Positions 49,302-57,465 of a stretch of DNA of 64,000 bases are shown one piece after another. The notes below the pieces were generated by a model. That model saw nothing but the letters and a program-made list of their open reading frames with translations, had not been told where the DNA came from and ran no database searches. Source of the stretch: Photobacterium sp. CCB-ST2H9 (lineage in GTDB: Bacteria; Pseudomonadota; Gammaproteobacteria; Enterobacterales; Vibrionaceae); assembly GCF_023151555.2 (NCBI RefSeq), contig NZ_CP100425.1, positions 1,302,001 through 1,366,000 of the forward strand, read 5' to 3'. A program made the position numbers and the translations under genes. Position 1 is the stretch's first letter. Each line of letters begins with the position of its first letter.

Positions 49302-50444
49302 ATGTTTCAGTCTTTTTATAATGGCTTGTCCGGAATGCAGACAAGCTCAAAGGCGCTGGATATTGTCAGTGATAACGTCGCGAATATGCAGACGCCGGGT
49401 TTTAAAGCCAAAGATGTATTTATGACGAGCGTGAATGGTGGCGGCAAAGGATTAGGTTCTCAGGTTGCGGAGTCCGGTCACCGATACACCAATGGCGAAG
49501 TCGCACAAACCGGAAATAATACGGATGTGTTTCTTGATGGCCGGGCATTATTTGCGCTCAAAGATGGCGGTAATTATTACTACACCCGGGCGGGAATGTT
49601 CACGCTCAATGACCAGGGGGTTCTGGTTGACCGGCTCTCCGGATTTGAAGTTGTCGGCATTGATGATGCCGGACGCCTGAGTCCGATTCAGGTCGGTTCA
49701 AATGATGTGATTCCTGCGGTTCCCAGTACGTCGGTCTCGATTAAAGGCGAGATTTCGACCAAAGATACCAGCGTCGAGTTAGAAAAGGTCCACTACGTCG
49801 CCAGTGATGGCAGCCATCAGCAGCTCAGCGTGTCTCTTGAATATGATGAAGCTTCAGAGAGCTGGGCGGTCAGTGTGAAAGATTCAGACGGTAATGAAGT
49901 GGGGACAGGCAGCCTGGAGTTCGACCTTGGCGGGACACTGAAGGTCGGAAAAAATGAAGTGGCTGCGACGCTCGAGGATGGGCAGGCGCTCAAGATTAAA
50001 TTTGGGGAAGCGGGATCATTAGCCGGCGTGACGCTCCGAAATGAAAATGAAGAGTCCAGCCTCAGCCTTGATGCGGTGGATGGTTCTGGCGAGTCACCTT
50101 TTTCAGACATCAGTCTGACCAATGATGGCCGGGTGGTTCTGCAATACGGCAACGGCGAACAAAGAGAGATTGGCACCATTGGTGTCGCGAAAGTGGAAAA
50201 CTATAGCCATTTTCGTGTGAAAGAGGGCCATCTTCTGGAAACGCAGGAAAAACCGGAAATCTTGCAGATTGGCCGCGGACTGGATGCAAATCTGATTGCC
50301 GGGGCCATCGAATTATCGAACGTAGATTTGGCGCAGGAGTTTGGCGATATGATGGTGATTCAGCGATCCTACCAGGCCAGCTCCCGCGTTATGAGTGTGT
50401 CGAATCAACTGATTGAACAACTTTATAACAGCACGGGAAGTTAA
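49302..50444 (+). CDS. flgE: Hook protein FlgE
   Basis: 380 residues. N-terminal FYNGLSGMQTSSKALDIVSD and VANMQTPGFKAKDVFM; central TRAGMFTLNDQGVLVDRLSG; C-terminal ELSNVDLAQEFGDMMVIQRS. All hook landmarks are present, so an outer-surface hook-like tube can be built. AAGGA lies before the ATG. Overlaps the fliM-like gene by 1 base. Confidence 0.93.
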   Translation: MFQSFYNGLSGMQTSSKALDIVSDNVANMQTPGFKAKDVFMTSVNGGGKGLGSQVAESGHRYTNGEVAQTGNNTDVFLDGRALFALKDGGNYYYTRAGMFTLNDQGVLVDRLSGFEVVGIDDAGRLSPIQVGSNDVIPAVPSTSVSIKGEISTKDTSVELEKVHYVASDGSHQQLSVSLEYDEASESWAVSVKDSDGNEVGTGSLEFDLGGTLKVGKNEVAATLEDGQALKIKFGEAGSLAGVTLRNENEESSLSLDAVDGSGESPFSDISLTNDGRVVLQYGNGEQREIGTIGVAKVENYSHFRVKEGHLLETQEKPEILQIGRGLDANLIAGAIELSNVDLAQEFGDMMVIQRSYQASSRVMSVSNQLIEQLYNSTGS

Positions 50445-51160
50445 TGAACAGTCCGCAAATTCAGCTCAATCATGATGTCATTTCAGATTATCTGCTTGCT
50501 TCGTTTCAACGGGCATTTCAAGCGTTAGGCAGTCATGCCTGTTTATCCGTAGAAAGAAGAAATCCCGCTCAAGTGAAGACGGCGGATATGTACACGTCGG
50601 GATTTCATGATCTTCCGGGTGTGGAGCTGTTCTATAACGCTGATTTTGCGTCTTTGCTGATGCGCAGAAGATTTGGCGACAAGGTGAATCCCTCAGCTCA
50701 TGAAGACCCGTTTGCACGACATGTGATTCAACACTGGCTCCTCGACTGGTTTAAAAAAGAGGAACTGCTGTGGGATGCTTCAGAGCAAGATGATCAATCG
50801 GCCTGTTTTCGGTTTTGTGCTGGCGAAGCTGAAATCCTGTTGAGTTTATCTCAGTCTGTTCAGAAGCGGATTCTGACACAGAAGCTGTCACTGGATTTAA
50901 AGAAACGGCCGGATCAGCGCCAGGTTTTGTCGGCTCTTGCTGATTCTCCTGTGAAATTATCCATTGAATTACCGATAATTACGACAACGGTTGAAAAGGT
51001 TCGCCTGTTAAAGCAGGGAGATGTTCTAAAAACGAATCGAAAAATTAATGATGGTCTGATTCTGAAGTTGGATCATCAGGTCATATCAAATCATGTTTTT
51101 GTTTCTTTCGAAAATGGTGAAGCAAGCTTAATTGTTGGGAGTGTTGCAGATGAGCGTTGA
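50444..51160 (+). CDS. fliM: Short FliM-like C-ring protein with SpoA domain
   Basis: 238 residues; flagellar FliM has about 330. The C terminus (LSIELPIITTTVEKVRLLKQ, then LDHQVISNHVFVSFENGEAS) is a SpoA domain as in FliM/SctQ. The N terminus (MNSPQIQLNHDVISDYLLAS) lacks the LSQxEIDALL peptide that binds CheY-P, and no GGxG-type FliG-binding motif of the middle domain is seen. It therefore resembles non-flagellar SctQ more than a switch protein. Overlaps fliN by 11 bases. Confidence 0.75.
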   Translation: MNSPQIQLNHDVISDYLLASFQRAFQALGSHACLSVERRNPAQVKTADMYTSGFHDLPGVELFYNADFASLLMRRRFGDKVNPSAHEDPFARHVIQHWLLDWFKKEELLWDASEQDDQSACFRFCAGEAEILLSLSQSVQKRILTQKLSLDLKKRPDQRQVLSALADSPVKLSIELPIITTTVEKVRLLKQGDVLKTNRKINDGLILKLDHQVISNHVFVSFENGEASLIVGSVADER

Positions 51161-51425
51161 ACTGAAGAAAAATATTGAATCATTTTCTGAGAAAGTGTCT
51201 TTAGATACCTTTTCCAATATAGAGGTCAGCCTTGATGTTTTAATCGGTGAAATTAAAACTGATATCGGCTCTCTGATGAATCTTTCTGCCGGAGATATTC
51301 TGAAATCGGATGTGAAAATCTCAAACAAGATCGATCTGAACCTGAACGGAAATAAAATCGCTGAAGGGATTCTGGTGGAAGAAGACGGCTACTTTGCATT
51401 ACAAATTGTGAGTGTCAGCGGATGA
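51150..51425 (+). CDS. fliN: C-ring protein FliN
   Basis: 91 residues from the ATG at 51150. The SpoA core NIEVSLDVLIGEIKTDIGSL, MNLSAGDILKSD, LNLNGNKIAEGILVEEDGYF is canonical FliN. It forms the base of the C ring and binds FliH. Overlaps fliO by 4 bases. Confidence 0.92.
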   Translation: MSVELKKNIESFSEKVSLDTFSNIEVSLDVLIGEIKTDIGSLMNLSAGDILKSDVKISNKIDLNLNGNKIAEGILVEEDGYFALQIVSVSG

Positions 51426-51685
51426 TTTTCAAAGAGGTGGACTCAGTGCTCACCCCCGGATATTTCCTGCTGATTATTTTTCTGATTCTGACTCTGATTC
51501 TTGTGACCTGGTATAAAAGGAATAATGCTCATAATGAGGGGAAATTAAATAGCAAAGTCAGGGTGTTGGAAAAGGCGTTTTTAGATAATAAGACTAAAAT
51601 ATTTGTGATTGAGTATGAAGGAAGTAAACATTTTATTGTTTCAAACTCAACATCTGTTTCAGTATCTCAAAAAATAGAAAGTTAA
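51422..51685 (+). CDS. fliO: Flagellar export assembly protein FliO-like
   Basis: 87 residues: one membrane helix (YFLLIIFLILTLILVTWY), then a short cytoplasmic beta-rich tail (RVLEKAFLDNKTKIFVIEYE). Size, topology and place between fliN and fliP match FliO, which chaperones FliP assembly. Confidence 0.8.
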   Translation: MIFKEVDSVLTPGYFLLIIFLILTLILVTWYKRNNAHNEGKLNSKVRVLEKAFLDNKTKIFVIEYEGSKHFIVSNSTSVSVSQKIES

Positions 51686-51714
51686 TTTTTATGTTCAACG
51701 GGAACATCATTTAG

Positions 51715-52347
51715 ATGGATATCGATCTTACGCATCCAATTGTTCAGTCATTTTTCTTATTAACTGCTTCGGCTTTTATACCTGTGCTCTTGGTATCCGC
51801 AACCTGTTTTACCAGATATGTCATCGTTATTTCTCTGTTACGAACAGCTTTGGGACTACAACAAACACCACCCAATATTGTTGTGATTTCAATTGCGCTG
51901 TTCATGAGTATTTTTACCATGGCGCCAGTGTATCAGGATGTAAAATCCGTCTCTTACGATAAGTATCTGTCTGGTGATATCACTCAGCAGGAAGCGATTG
52001 AAAAAGGGATTGACACATTTTCTGAGTTTTTGATTTCAAAGACTTCAGAGAAGGATTACTACTTTGTAAAAAGTCTGAACAGTCAGCAGACAGAGAATGA
52101 GACATTACTGGAACTGACCACTCTGATTCCAGCTTTTATGCTGAGTGAGCTGAAGGCCGCGTTTCAATTTGCATTTGTGATTTTCTTACCTTTTCTCCTG
52201 ATCGACCTCATCGTTGCAAGTGTCCTGATGGCCTTGGGTATGATCATGTTGCCGCCCATTTCCATATCACTTCCGATTAAGTTGCTCATTTTCGTTTTGA
52301 TTGATGGTTGGACTTTACTGGTTGGAAGCCTGATCAGAGGCTTTTGA
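51715..52347 (+). CDS. fliP: Flagellar-type export gate protein FliP, SctR-sized
   Basis: 210 residues. The FliP/SctR signature is clear: RYVIVISLLRTALGLQQTPP, LFMSIFTMAPVYQDV and ALGMIMLPPISISLPIKLLI. Flagellar FliP is usually about 245 residues with a cleaved signal peptide; here there is none, as in virulence-type SctR. No separate gate gap is missing, so the export core FliP-FliQ-FliR-FlhB-FlhA is complete. Ends 6 bases before the sigma factor gene. Confidence 0.95.
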   Translation: MDIDLTHPIVQSFFLLTASAFIPVLLVSATCFTRYVIVISLLRTALGLQQTPPNIVVISIALFMSIFTMAPVYQDVKSVSYDKYLSGDITQQEAIEKGIDTFSEFLISKTSEKDYYFVKSLNSQQTENETLLELTTLIPAFMLSELKAAFQFAFVIFLPFLLIDLIVASVLMALGMIMLPPISISLPIKLLIFVLIDGWTLLVGSLIRGF

Positions 52348-52353
52348 TTTTTC

Positions 52354-52974
52354 ATGAATGAAGTCATTGAGCTCAATACGGCACCCGAATCTGATGATGA
52401 GAAGACGAAAGATAAGCTTGTCAGCTGGGAAAGTGTCACGTCTTTACTGCCCTGGTGTGACATTATCGCGAAGCAATTTGTGATGAAACATAAATATAAT
52501 CACGAGATTGATTTTGATGATTACAGGAATATCGCCGTCATCGCACTTTATGATGCCTTGAGCCATTTTGATGCCAGAAAAGGTTCATTGAAATCCTACT
52601 GTTTTACGTATATGTATCATGAAATCAACCGGTGTCTGATGAAGTCAAACAGTTATCTCTTTAAGAAAGTCAGTATTCATGCTGAAGATGTTTCCGGCAC
52701 AGATATGATTGAGGAATCTCCTGGTTTTTATACTTTGTCTGCCAGGTTGAATGGTAACAGAGATGAGGAGGAACATGATGAGGCGGCAGCATTCATTTAT
52801 ATTGACAGATACTTCTCAGAACTCAGTCATGATAAGCAGAAAGTTATCGTAGAACATTATTTTAACGCAGTTTCACTGAAAGAATTAGCGGCCCGGATGA
52901 GACGCACGCCTTCAAGAATCTCTCAAATTCATCAGAGTGCGCTGAAAGAACTCAGCAAAAAGTTAAATTCATAG
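52354..52974 (+). CDS. fliA: FliA-like sigma-28-family sigma factor
   Basis: 206 residues. Region 2 is seen in IDFDDYRNIAVIALYDALSH, FDARKGSLKSYCFTYMYHEI, and region 4 in LSHDKQKVIVEHYF, SLKELAARMRRTPSRISQIH. It should direct promoters specific to this cluster or distant genes. Unlike typical systems no flgM anti-sigma gene is in the window. Being the last canonical gene of the set, it may give positive feedback. Confidence 0.82.
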   Translation: MNEVIELNTAPESDDEKTKDKLVSWESVTSLLPWCDIIAKQFVMKHKYNHEIDFDDYRNIAVIALYDALSHFDARKGSLKSYCFTYMYHEINRCLMKSNSYLFKKVSIHAEDVSGTDMIEESPGFYTLSARLNGNRDEEEHDEAAAFIYIDRYFSELSHDKQKVIVEHYFNAVSLKELAARMRRTPSRISQIHQSALKELSKKLNS

Positions 52975-52982
52975 GATCAACG

Positions 52983-53621
52983 ATGGATAGTCAATTAAAT
53001 TATCAAGAAATATTAGGATTAGCCGTACATGCAGTACACAATCAAGATCTCGTGACTGCACTTGAGCTTTGTAAACGAGTTAATAAAGACAATACGCCTG
53101 ATCAGGCTCTGAACTTAATTCATGCCGCCATTCTGAATCAAATTGGCATGTTTTCAGCGTCTGTCGATATTTATCAAACTGTGATCTTCAATGAACCAGA
53201 AAATCAGCTGGCAAAATTTCAATTAGGAATTGCTTACTTTTGGCGAGGAGACTTCTCTGAGGCTGAAAGTCTCTGGGGCGACTTGCCTTATTTTGTGAAT
53301 TTTACGGCTGCCTTGCTGGAAGCGAAGCGGAAAAACTATACCGAAGCGGTTCGATGCCTTCAGGCCTTTATGGCAGAAAATACAACGTATCCAGATTTAA
53401 ACACGGATGCTTTCAATTTAGTGGAACAATTCCAGAAAATGATTTCAGATGCGCAAGCTGAGCAGTCGGCTTCTGCGGAAAGGACTTCCCGACCAGCCGA
53501 TCAGACATCCACACAGAATGAAGCCGCGTCACCTCTCAGCCATCAGGAACATTCAAAAGACGTTCCTGCCACTTCACTGAAAGATGTCAATGCACTCTTA
53601 TCGATTTATAAAGATGACTAA
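52983..53621 (+). CDS. TPR-repeat protein C
   Basis: 212 residues: about four TPR-like units in the first 160 (HAAILNQIGMFSASVDIYQT, FQLGIAYFWRGDFSEAESLW), then a Ser/Gln/Thr-rich disordered linker and a short C-terminal helix (SLKDVNALLSIYKDD). Resembles TPR protein A at 33020. Tail helices of this sort often dock partners. Begins 8 bases after the sigma factor gene. Confidence 0.75.
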   Translation: MDSQLNYQEILGLAVHAVHNQDLVTALELCKRVNKDNTPDQALNLIHAAILNQIGMFSASVDIYQTVIFNEPENQLAKFQLGIAYFWRGDFSEAESLWGDLPYFVNFTAALLEAKRKNYTEAVRCLQAFMAENTTYPDLNTDAFNLVEQFQKMISDAQAEQSASAERTSRPADQTSTQNEAASPLSHQEHSKDVPATSLKDVNALLSIYKDD

Positions 53622-53644
53622 ACCAGGCGTGAGAGGGTAATTGG

Positions 53645-54979
53645 ATGGAAACAGTACCGGTTCAGCTCAGAAAAAAATCATGTATTCATTTATGGTCAGC
53701 ACCATCGGTTGATGCTGAAGCATTTCATTATCATGTCAGCGGAGAGGGTGAGTTTCTGGAAGGGAGAGCGGATCGCTACGGCATGCTGGGGTCTGGTCGC
53801 TGTGCGATTGTGAATGGCGGGCTAGTGAAAGGCGTCGGACCGACCCCTTTGGTCAATCAGGAACGACATTTCTATTCGACTGGCGGATTGATCATTACAG
53901 ATGCCGTGATCGAAGTGATTTACCTTGAAGCCATTTCGCGATTGATTCCAGATGCCATTAAACCCTTATCCGTTTCTTTTACCGATCAGATGGAAGAAAT
54001 CAATCTCGAGTCCGCACTGGAAGCCGGGTACGATTTAGATGAGGTGCCGCTGGAAAGGAAAATTGATCACGGTTGTCTGCTTACCAGAGAAATCCCTGTT
54101 CGGGTTGCCCATCTTTATCCGATGAATTTAACGCGTGAAGAGATACTGAACTTTTTGGTCACGCATAATCCTGAAATTGCAGATGCCAAACCGTGTTTCA
54201 TCATTCAGAAATTTATCCGGAAGGTTTCAGATAATCTGGCGATTTTATTTATGAATCGTTTTTCTGTCGGGACAACGGCCATCAGTAATTTCAGTATTCA
54301 TGGTGTGCCTTTTGACGTCGCTTCAAGTTCATTTTTACGTGATTTCCGAAACTGCTGGATTGCAAGCGGGAAAATTCCGGTCTGGGAAGAAAACAGGTTC
54401 ATCCTGAATGAGCTGGTTGCGTATATTGTCGATTTTCTGGGCATTTTTGATATCAATCATATTGATGAAGCGGTCGAGATGATTGATGAAACTTACGATA
54501 AGCTCGACTGGATCTGGGAATCTTCTCTGAAACGTGCTTCGTTACTGATGTTTGGTTTAACGCTGGAAGAGATCGACCAGCTGGATGAGGCGTCTGCAAT
54601 GCCGCTTCAGAACGCGATTCTTGCTTATCTTCAGAAAGATACGCTGGAATACGATTTATATGATGGTGATATAGCGGACTGGCGCGCGCCCAAATGGGTG
54701 GGGCTGAATTTTGAGGACGAGTTTCCTCGGTTACTGAAGGAGGGTATCCCTACTTCATTTGAGCCGCTGAATCAGGCGTTCAAAGCCTTTGATTTCGGTT
54801 TCACGGATGAACACATTCGGCGGTGTCAAAAAATCTGTGCTTCCCGTTTGCCGCTGACCAATGTGCCCACACTGGAATTGAAACTTCGTAACCTCCGAAA
54901 CGTCAGTGGTGATATCAATCTGGACGGTTACCGTGAAGTGCTGGATGAAGCACTGGCCTATCTGGATGTCATGATTTGA
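53645..54979 (+). CDS. Divergent SelO-like (YdiU-fold) protein
   Basis: 444 residues. The segment LGSGRCAIVNGGLVKGVGPT followed by HFYSTGGLIITDAVIEVIYL resembles SelO's LGDGRA ... LKGAGxTPYSR ... GDGRAVLRSxIRExLxSEAM region, with Lys62 in the place of SelO's ATP lysine and a downstream Glu. Further on, RFSVGTTAISNFSIHGVPFD compares with SelO's GxxHGVMNTDNMSLxGxxxDYGP: the Asn and the last Asp are kept but the Asp of TDN is not. SelO transfers AMP to proteins. Activity here is uncertain. 23 bases after the TPR gene; likely the same operon. Confidence 0.55.
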   Translation: METVPVQLRKKSCIHLWSAPSVDAEAFHYHVSGEGEFLEGRADRYGMLGSGRCAIVNGGLVKGVGPTPLVNQERHFYSTGGLIITDAVIEVIYLEAISRLIPDAIKPLSVSFTDQMEEINLESALEAGYDLDEVPLERKIDHGCLLTREIPVRVAHLYPMNLTREEILNFLVTHNPEIADAKPCFIIQKFIRKVSDNLAILFMNRFSVGTTAISNFSIHGVPFDVASSSFLRDFRNCWIASGKIPVWEENRFILNELVAYIVDFLGIFDINHIDEAVEMIDETYDKLDWIWESSLKRASLLMFGLTLEEIDQLDEASAMPLQNAILAYLQKDTLEYDLYDGDIADWRAPKWVGLNFEDEFPRLLKEGIPTSFEPLNQAFKAFDFGFTDEHIRRCQKICASRLPLTNVPTLELKLRNLRNVSGDINLDGYREVLDEALAYLDVMI

Positions 54980-55041
54980 TTTGTCAGCATCCCGCCTGAT
55001 GACAATCAACAATAGATGCTGGCTGGCTTACCGAGTGAAAT

Positions 55042-56220
55042 ATGCGCGACTTTATCGAAATTCTTATCATCACCTCATCAGCGATCACCTGCCTGATGGC
55101 AATCATCCTGCTGTTAACTTATCTCATCCGGAAACCGGAGGAACTGCCATCTGAATGCTTGCCTGCTGTGACTGTGTTTGTTCCTTTTTTTAATGAGGAG
55201 CAGTCTGTGCTGATTAAAACATTAGACAAGCTGGAGCAGCAGGATTACCCGAGTCGCATTCAGGTGTTACTGATTGATGATGGTTCAACGAATGATGCCT
55301 CTGCGGCGGTGCTGTCCTGGTTAAAAACAACCCGGAAGCATCGCTACGCGTATTTGCGGCGGGAGAAAAACGGAGGGCGCAAGGGATATGCGCTGGATTA
55401 TGCCCTTGAATCGGGGTTAGCCGAAGGGGAGATCTATGTGGTGGTCGACAGTGACACTTACATTGAACCTGACGGTATTCTGGAGTTAGCCCGAAAGATC
55501 TGGAGTGATGAACGCTATGCTGCTGTTTGCGGCTACATTGCCCCGGAAAATCACCAAAGTTCGCTGCTCGCGAAATTACAGCATTATGAACATATTGGTT
55601 ATTACGGCGCGATTCGCTGTGCACAGGATAAGCTTGGCATGGTGCCAGTACTGGCGGGAGCCTTTGTCGCGCACCGTGCTGAAGTCGTCAAAAAAATCGG
55701 TGGCTGGAGTGAATGGCTTGTTGAAGACATTGCCTGGTGCTGGCGGGCCATCGCACATCAATACCGAACTGGTTATGCGCCACGGGCCGTGGCGAAAACG
55801 CAGTGTCCAGTGACGCACTCCGGATTATTTAATCAGCGCAGACGCTGGGCCCGGGGTCGAGTGGAAGCATTTTCAGCAGCCTGGCATGTATCCCCGTGGT
55901 CTGGTGTTGCCTCGACCCCCTGGTTTTTAATCACCACACTTCAGTATATTTTTCCGCCGGGTTTACTGTTAATTCCTGTACTGATTTATCTGAATATTCT
56001 GTTACCACTGGTCCTGGGCTGCTTTACTTTGCTCATTTATTTGCTGCTTTATCAATGTTATGCACGGCATTACCGAAATCAGGTCACTCAGACCCATCGG
56101 GGATTGCTGTCTATCGCTTTTGCAACCATGTTGCTGGAGCTGATTGTGTGGTTTCCCAATGTTCTGGGTTATCTGGATGAACTGATGGGGAAAAAGAAAA
56201 TGTGGTTAACCCGGTCGTAA
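55042..56220 (+). CDS. Membrane GT2-family glycosyltransferase
   Basis: 392 residues. One N-terminal helix (residues about 7-28) and several C-terminal helices (about 285-375) surround a cytoplasmic GT-A domain with VFVPFFNEEQS, LLIDDGSTND, VVDSDTYIEPDG, the acceptor-site EDIAWCW and QRRRWARG. The D, D, D, QxxRW set is that of processive enzymes such as PgaC/cellulose synthase. Product unknown. Overall it ends the run of same-strand genes from 29451; it may make or modify a surface glycan linked to the apparatus. Confidence 0.88.
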   Translation: MRDFIEILIITSSAITCLMAIILLLTYLIRKPEELPSECLPAVTVFVPFFNEEQSVLIKTLDKLEQQDYPSRIQVLLIDDGSTNDASAAVLSWLKTTRKHRYAYLRREKNGGRKGYALDYALESGLAEGEIYVVVDSDTYIEPDGILELARKIWSDERYAAVCGYIAPENHQSSLLAKLQHYEHIGYYGAIRCAQDKLGMVPVLAGAFVAHRAEVVKKIGGWSEWLVEDIAWCWRAIAHQYRTGYAPRAVAKTQCPVTHSGLFNQRRRWARGRVEAFSAAWHVSPWSGVASTPWFLITTLQYIFPPGLLLIPVLIYLNILLPLVLGCFTLLIYLLLYQCYARHYRNQVTQTHRGLLSIAFATMLLELIVWFPNVLGYLDELMGKKKMWLTRS

Positions 56221-56695
56221 ACAGAAATTGAATTCACACTGAATGACGGCGTATGTTCTTTGGCGTGAGGTAAAATACTCTGTCATGTTTAATGAACGTA
56301 TCATTCAGGATTTACGGGTCACAAAGAATGAATTTCAAAATGATTTTTATCAAAGATGAGGATGTCCGTTCCTGAATACGACAAAGATGATTAATTGAAG
56401 TATTTTTTGATTTGGCTGCATCGATGATGCGGCCTTTTTTATTTCTGAATCACATGATCTTTCTGGGTAACCGACGTCGCGAATAGCTCGCTGCCTGTCT
56501 TTGAGTTCGGAACGACAGATTGGTTTTCGGTTGAGCATGATGAAATTTCAGGGACACGGAGGACAGAACCTTAAACTGAATCCTTCTTTTTCTAACCAGC
56601 CTCACTTTAATTAGACCTGACCTGAAACCTTCATTGGCGCTGAATACGAATCAAGCTATTCTACTGTTCTCATTGAATATTGTCAGGGAACGGGA
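56221..56695. other. Intergenic region with an orphan terminator
   Basis: 475 bases without a convincing gene. A short frame at 56284-56358 (24 residues) has no good ribosome site. A hairpin terminator at 56414-56440 points rightward although the nearest upstream gene ended 190 bases earlier. The rest contains A/T-rich sequence and a 62-residue leftward frame at 56350-56538 that I cannot assign. Confidence 0.5.
56414..56440 (+). terminator. Rho-independent terminator
   Basis: GGCTGCATC-GAT-GATGCGGCC (one G-U pair) followed by TTTTTT. It could end the long upstream operon or a small RNA encoded at about 56230-56440. Confidence 0.8.
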
Positions 56696-57463
56696 ATGCC
56701 TTCACCCCAGTATACTTTTGATGCCAATTTGCCACATTGTCAGTGGTGGTTAGCAATTACTTCGCCACAAATCAGTTATAACCGGGAAATGTACGATTAC
56801 GATATTCCCGGAATGAAGAAGACTCAGGATGGTCTTGAAGAATGGGCTCAAAGTTTTTCGAACTCCTGGAATATTGAAAGTCGTCGCGAATGGCATCAAA
56901 TGATTCATCAACTGGCCATGGCTGATGTTCATGGCAGTATCTGGAGTCATGAATTCAGCCGACGCGCATGTATGACGAATGCACAATGGCTGCGCCGGAT
57001 TGACGGGGTGGAGAGCGAGGTTGCGAAGGCAGAAATGCGTTATGTGGATGTTGTCTATCGTCATGTAGGCGAAGCGGGCTTCAGGGCGTGGGATTATTGC
57101 CGGGGATCTTTTCTGACCCGGGCCGGTTATGCCGTCGGGCAGGTGACTCAGGAAGAGTTTGCTTTTCTGCTGAATTATTTGTGTCGTCAGATCCAACATC
57201 ATTTTTCCAGCTGGGAACAGTACCTTCAAAGTTTTATTTTCGGGCGAAATTACTGGGAATATATGAATGATAATGATGATGATCTGGACAATATTCCTTA
57301 CCTGCTGAATAACGGTTTCAATATTGGGGTCAGTAATTTCTTTGAGACGATTGAATCGGACCCGGATATTCCCATTCCGGCATTAGCATGGCAAACGGCC
57401 TTACCAGAAATTCGGGTGCCTGAATCATTGGCGACATTATTGAACGAAGAAAAAGAGGACTGA
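56696..57463 (+). CDS. DUF1266-family protein (YbeU-like)
   Basis: 255 residues. The order WAQSFSNSWNIESRREWHQM, AGFRAWDYCRGSFLTRAGYA, then the QIQHHFSSWEQYLQSFIFGR and NYWEY segment is that of DUF1266 proteins. In E. coli the DUF1266/J-protein pair ybeU-ybeV adjoins hscC, as here. It probably serves the same chaperone group. The next gene's GTG follows 2 bases after its stop. Confidence 0.8.
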   Translation: MPSPQYTFDANLPHCQWWLAITSPQISYNREMYDYDIPGMKKTQDGLEEWAQSFSNSWNIESRREWHQMIHQLAMADVHGSIWSHEFSRRACMTNAQWLRRIDGVESEVAKAEMRYVDVVYRHVGEAGFRAWDYCRGSFLTRAGYAVGQVTQEEFAFLLNYLCRQIQHHFSSWEQYLQSFIFGRNYWEYMNDNDDDLDNIPYLLNNGFNIGVSNFFETIESDPDIPIPALAWQTALPEIRVPESLATLLNEEKED

Positions 57464-57465
57464 GC

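Noticed and set aside
52354..52974. Ordinary extracytoplasmic-function sigma factor
   Set aside because: Location and the region 2/4 motifs fit the FliA group better, although no region 3 check was possible.
34689..52974. Virulence-type (injectisome) T3SS
   Set aside because: Presence of FlgA/FlgH/FlgI rings, FlgG, FlgD and FlgE and absence of secretin, SctJ/SctD-type inner rings and needle genes point to a flagellar origin.
56350..56538. Transposase remnant on the minus strand
   Set aside because: No terminal repeats, no DDE or IS-family motif recognisable; left as unassigned.
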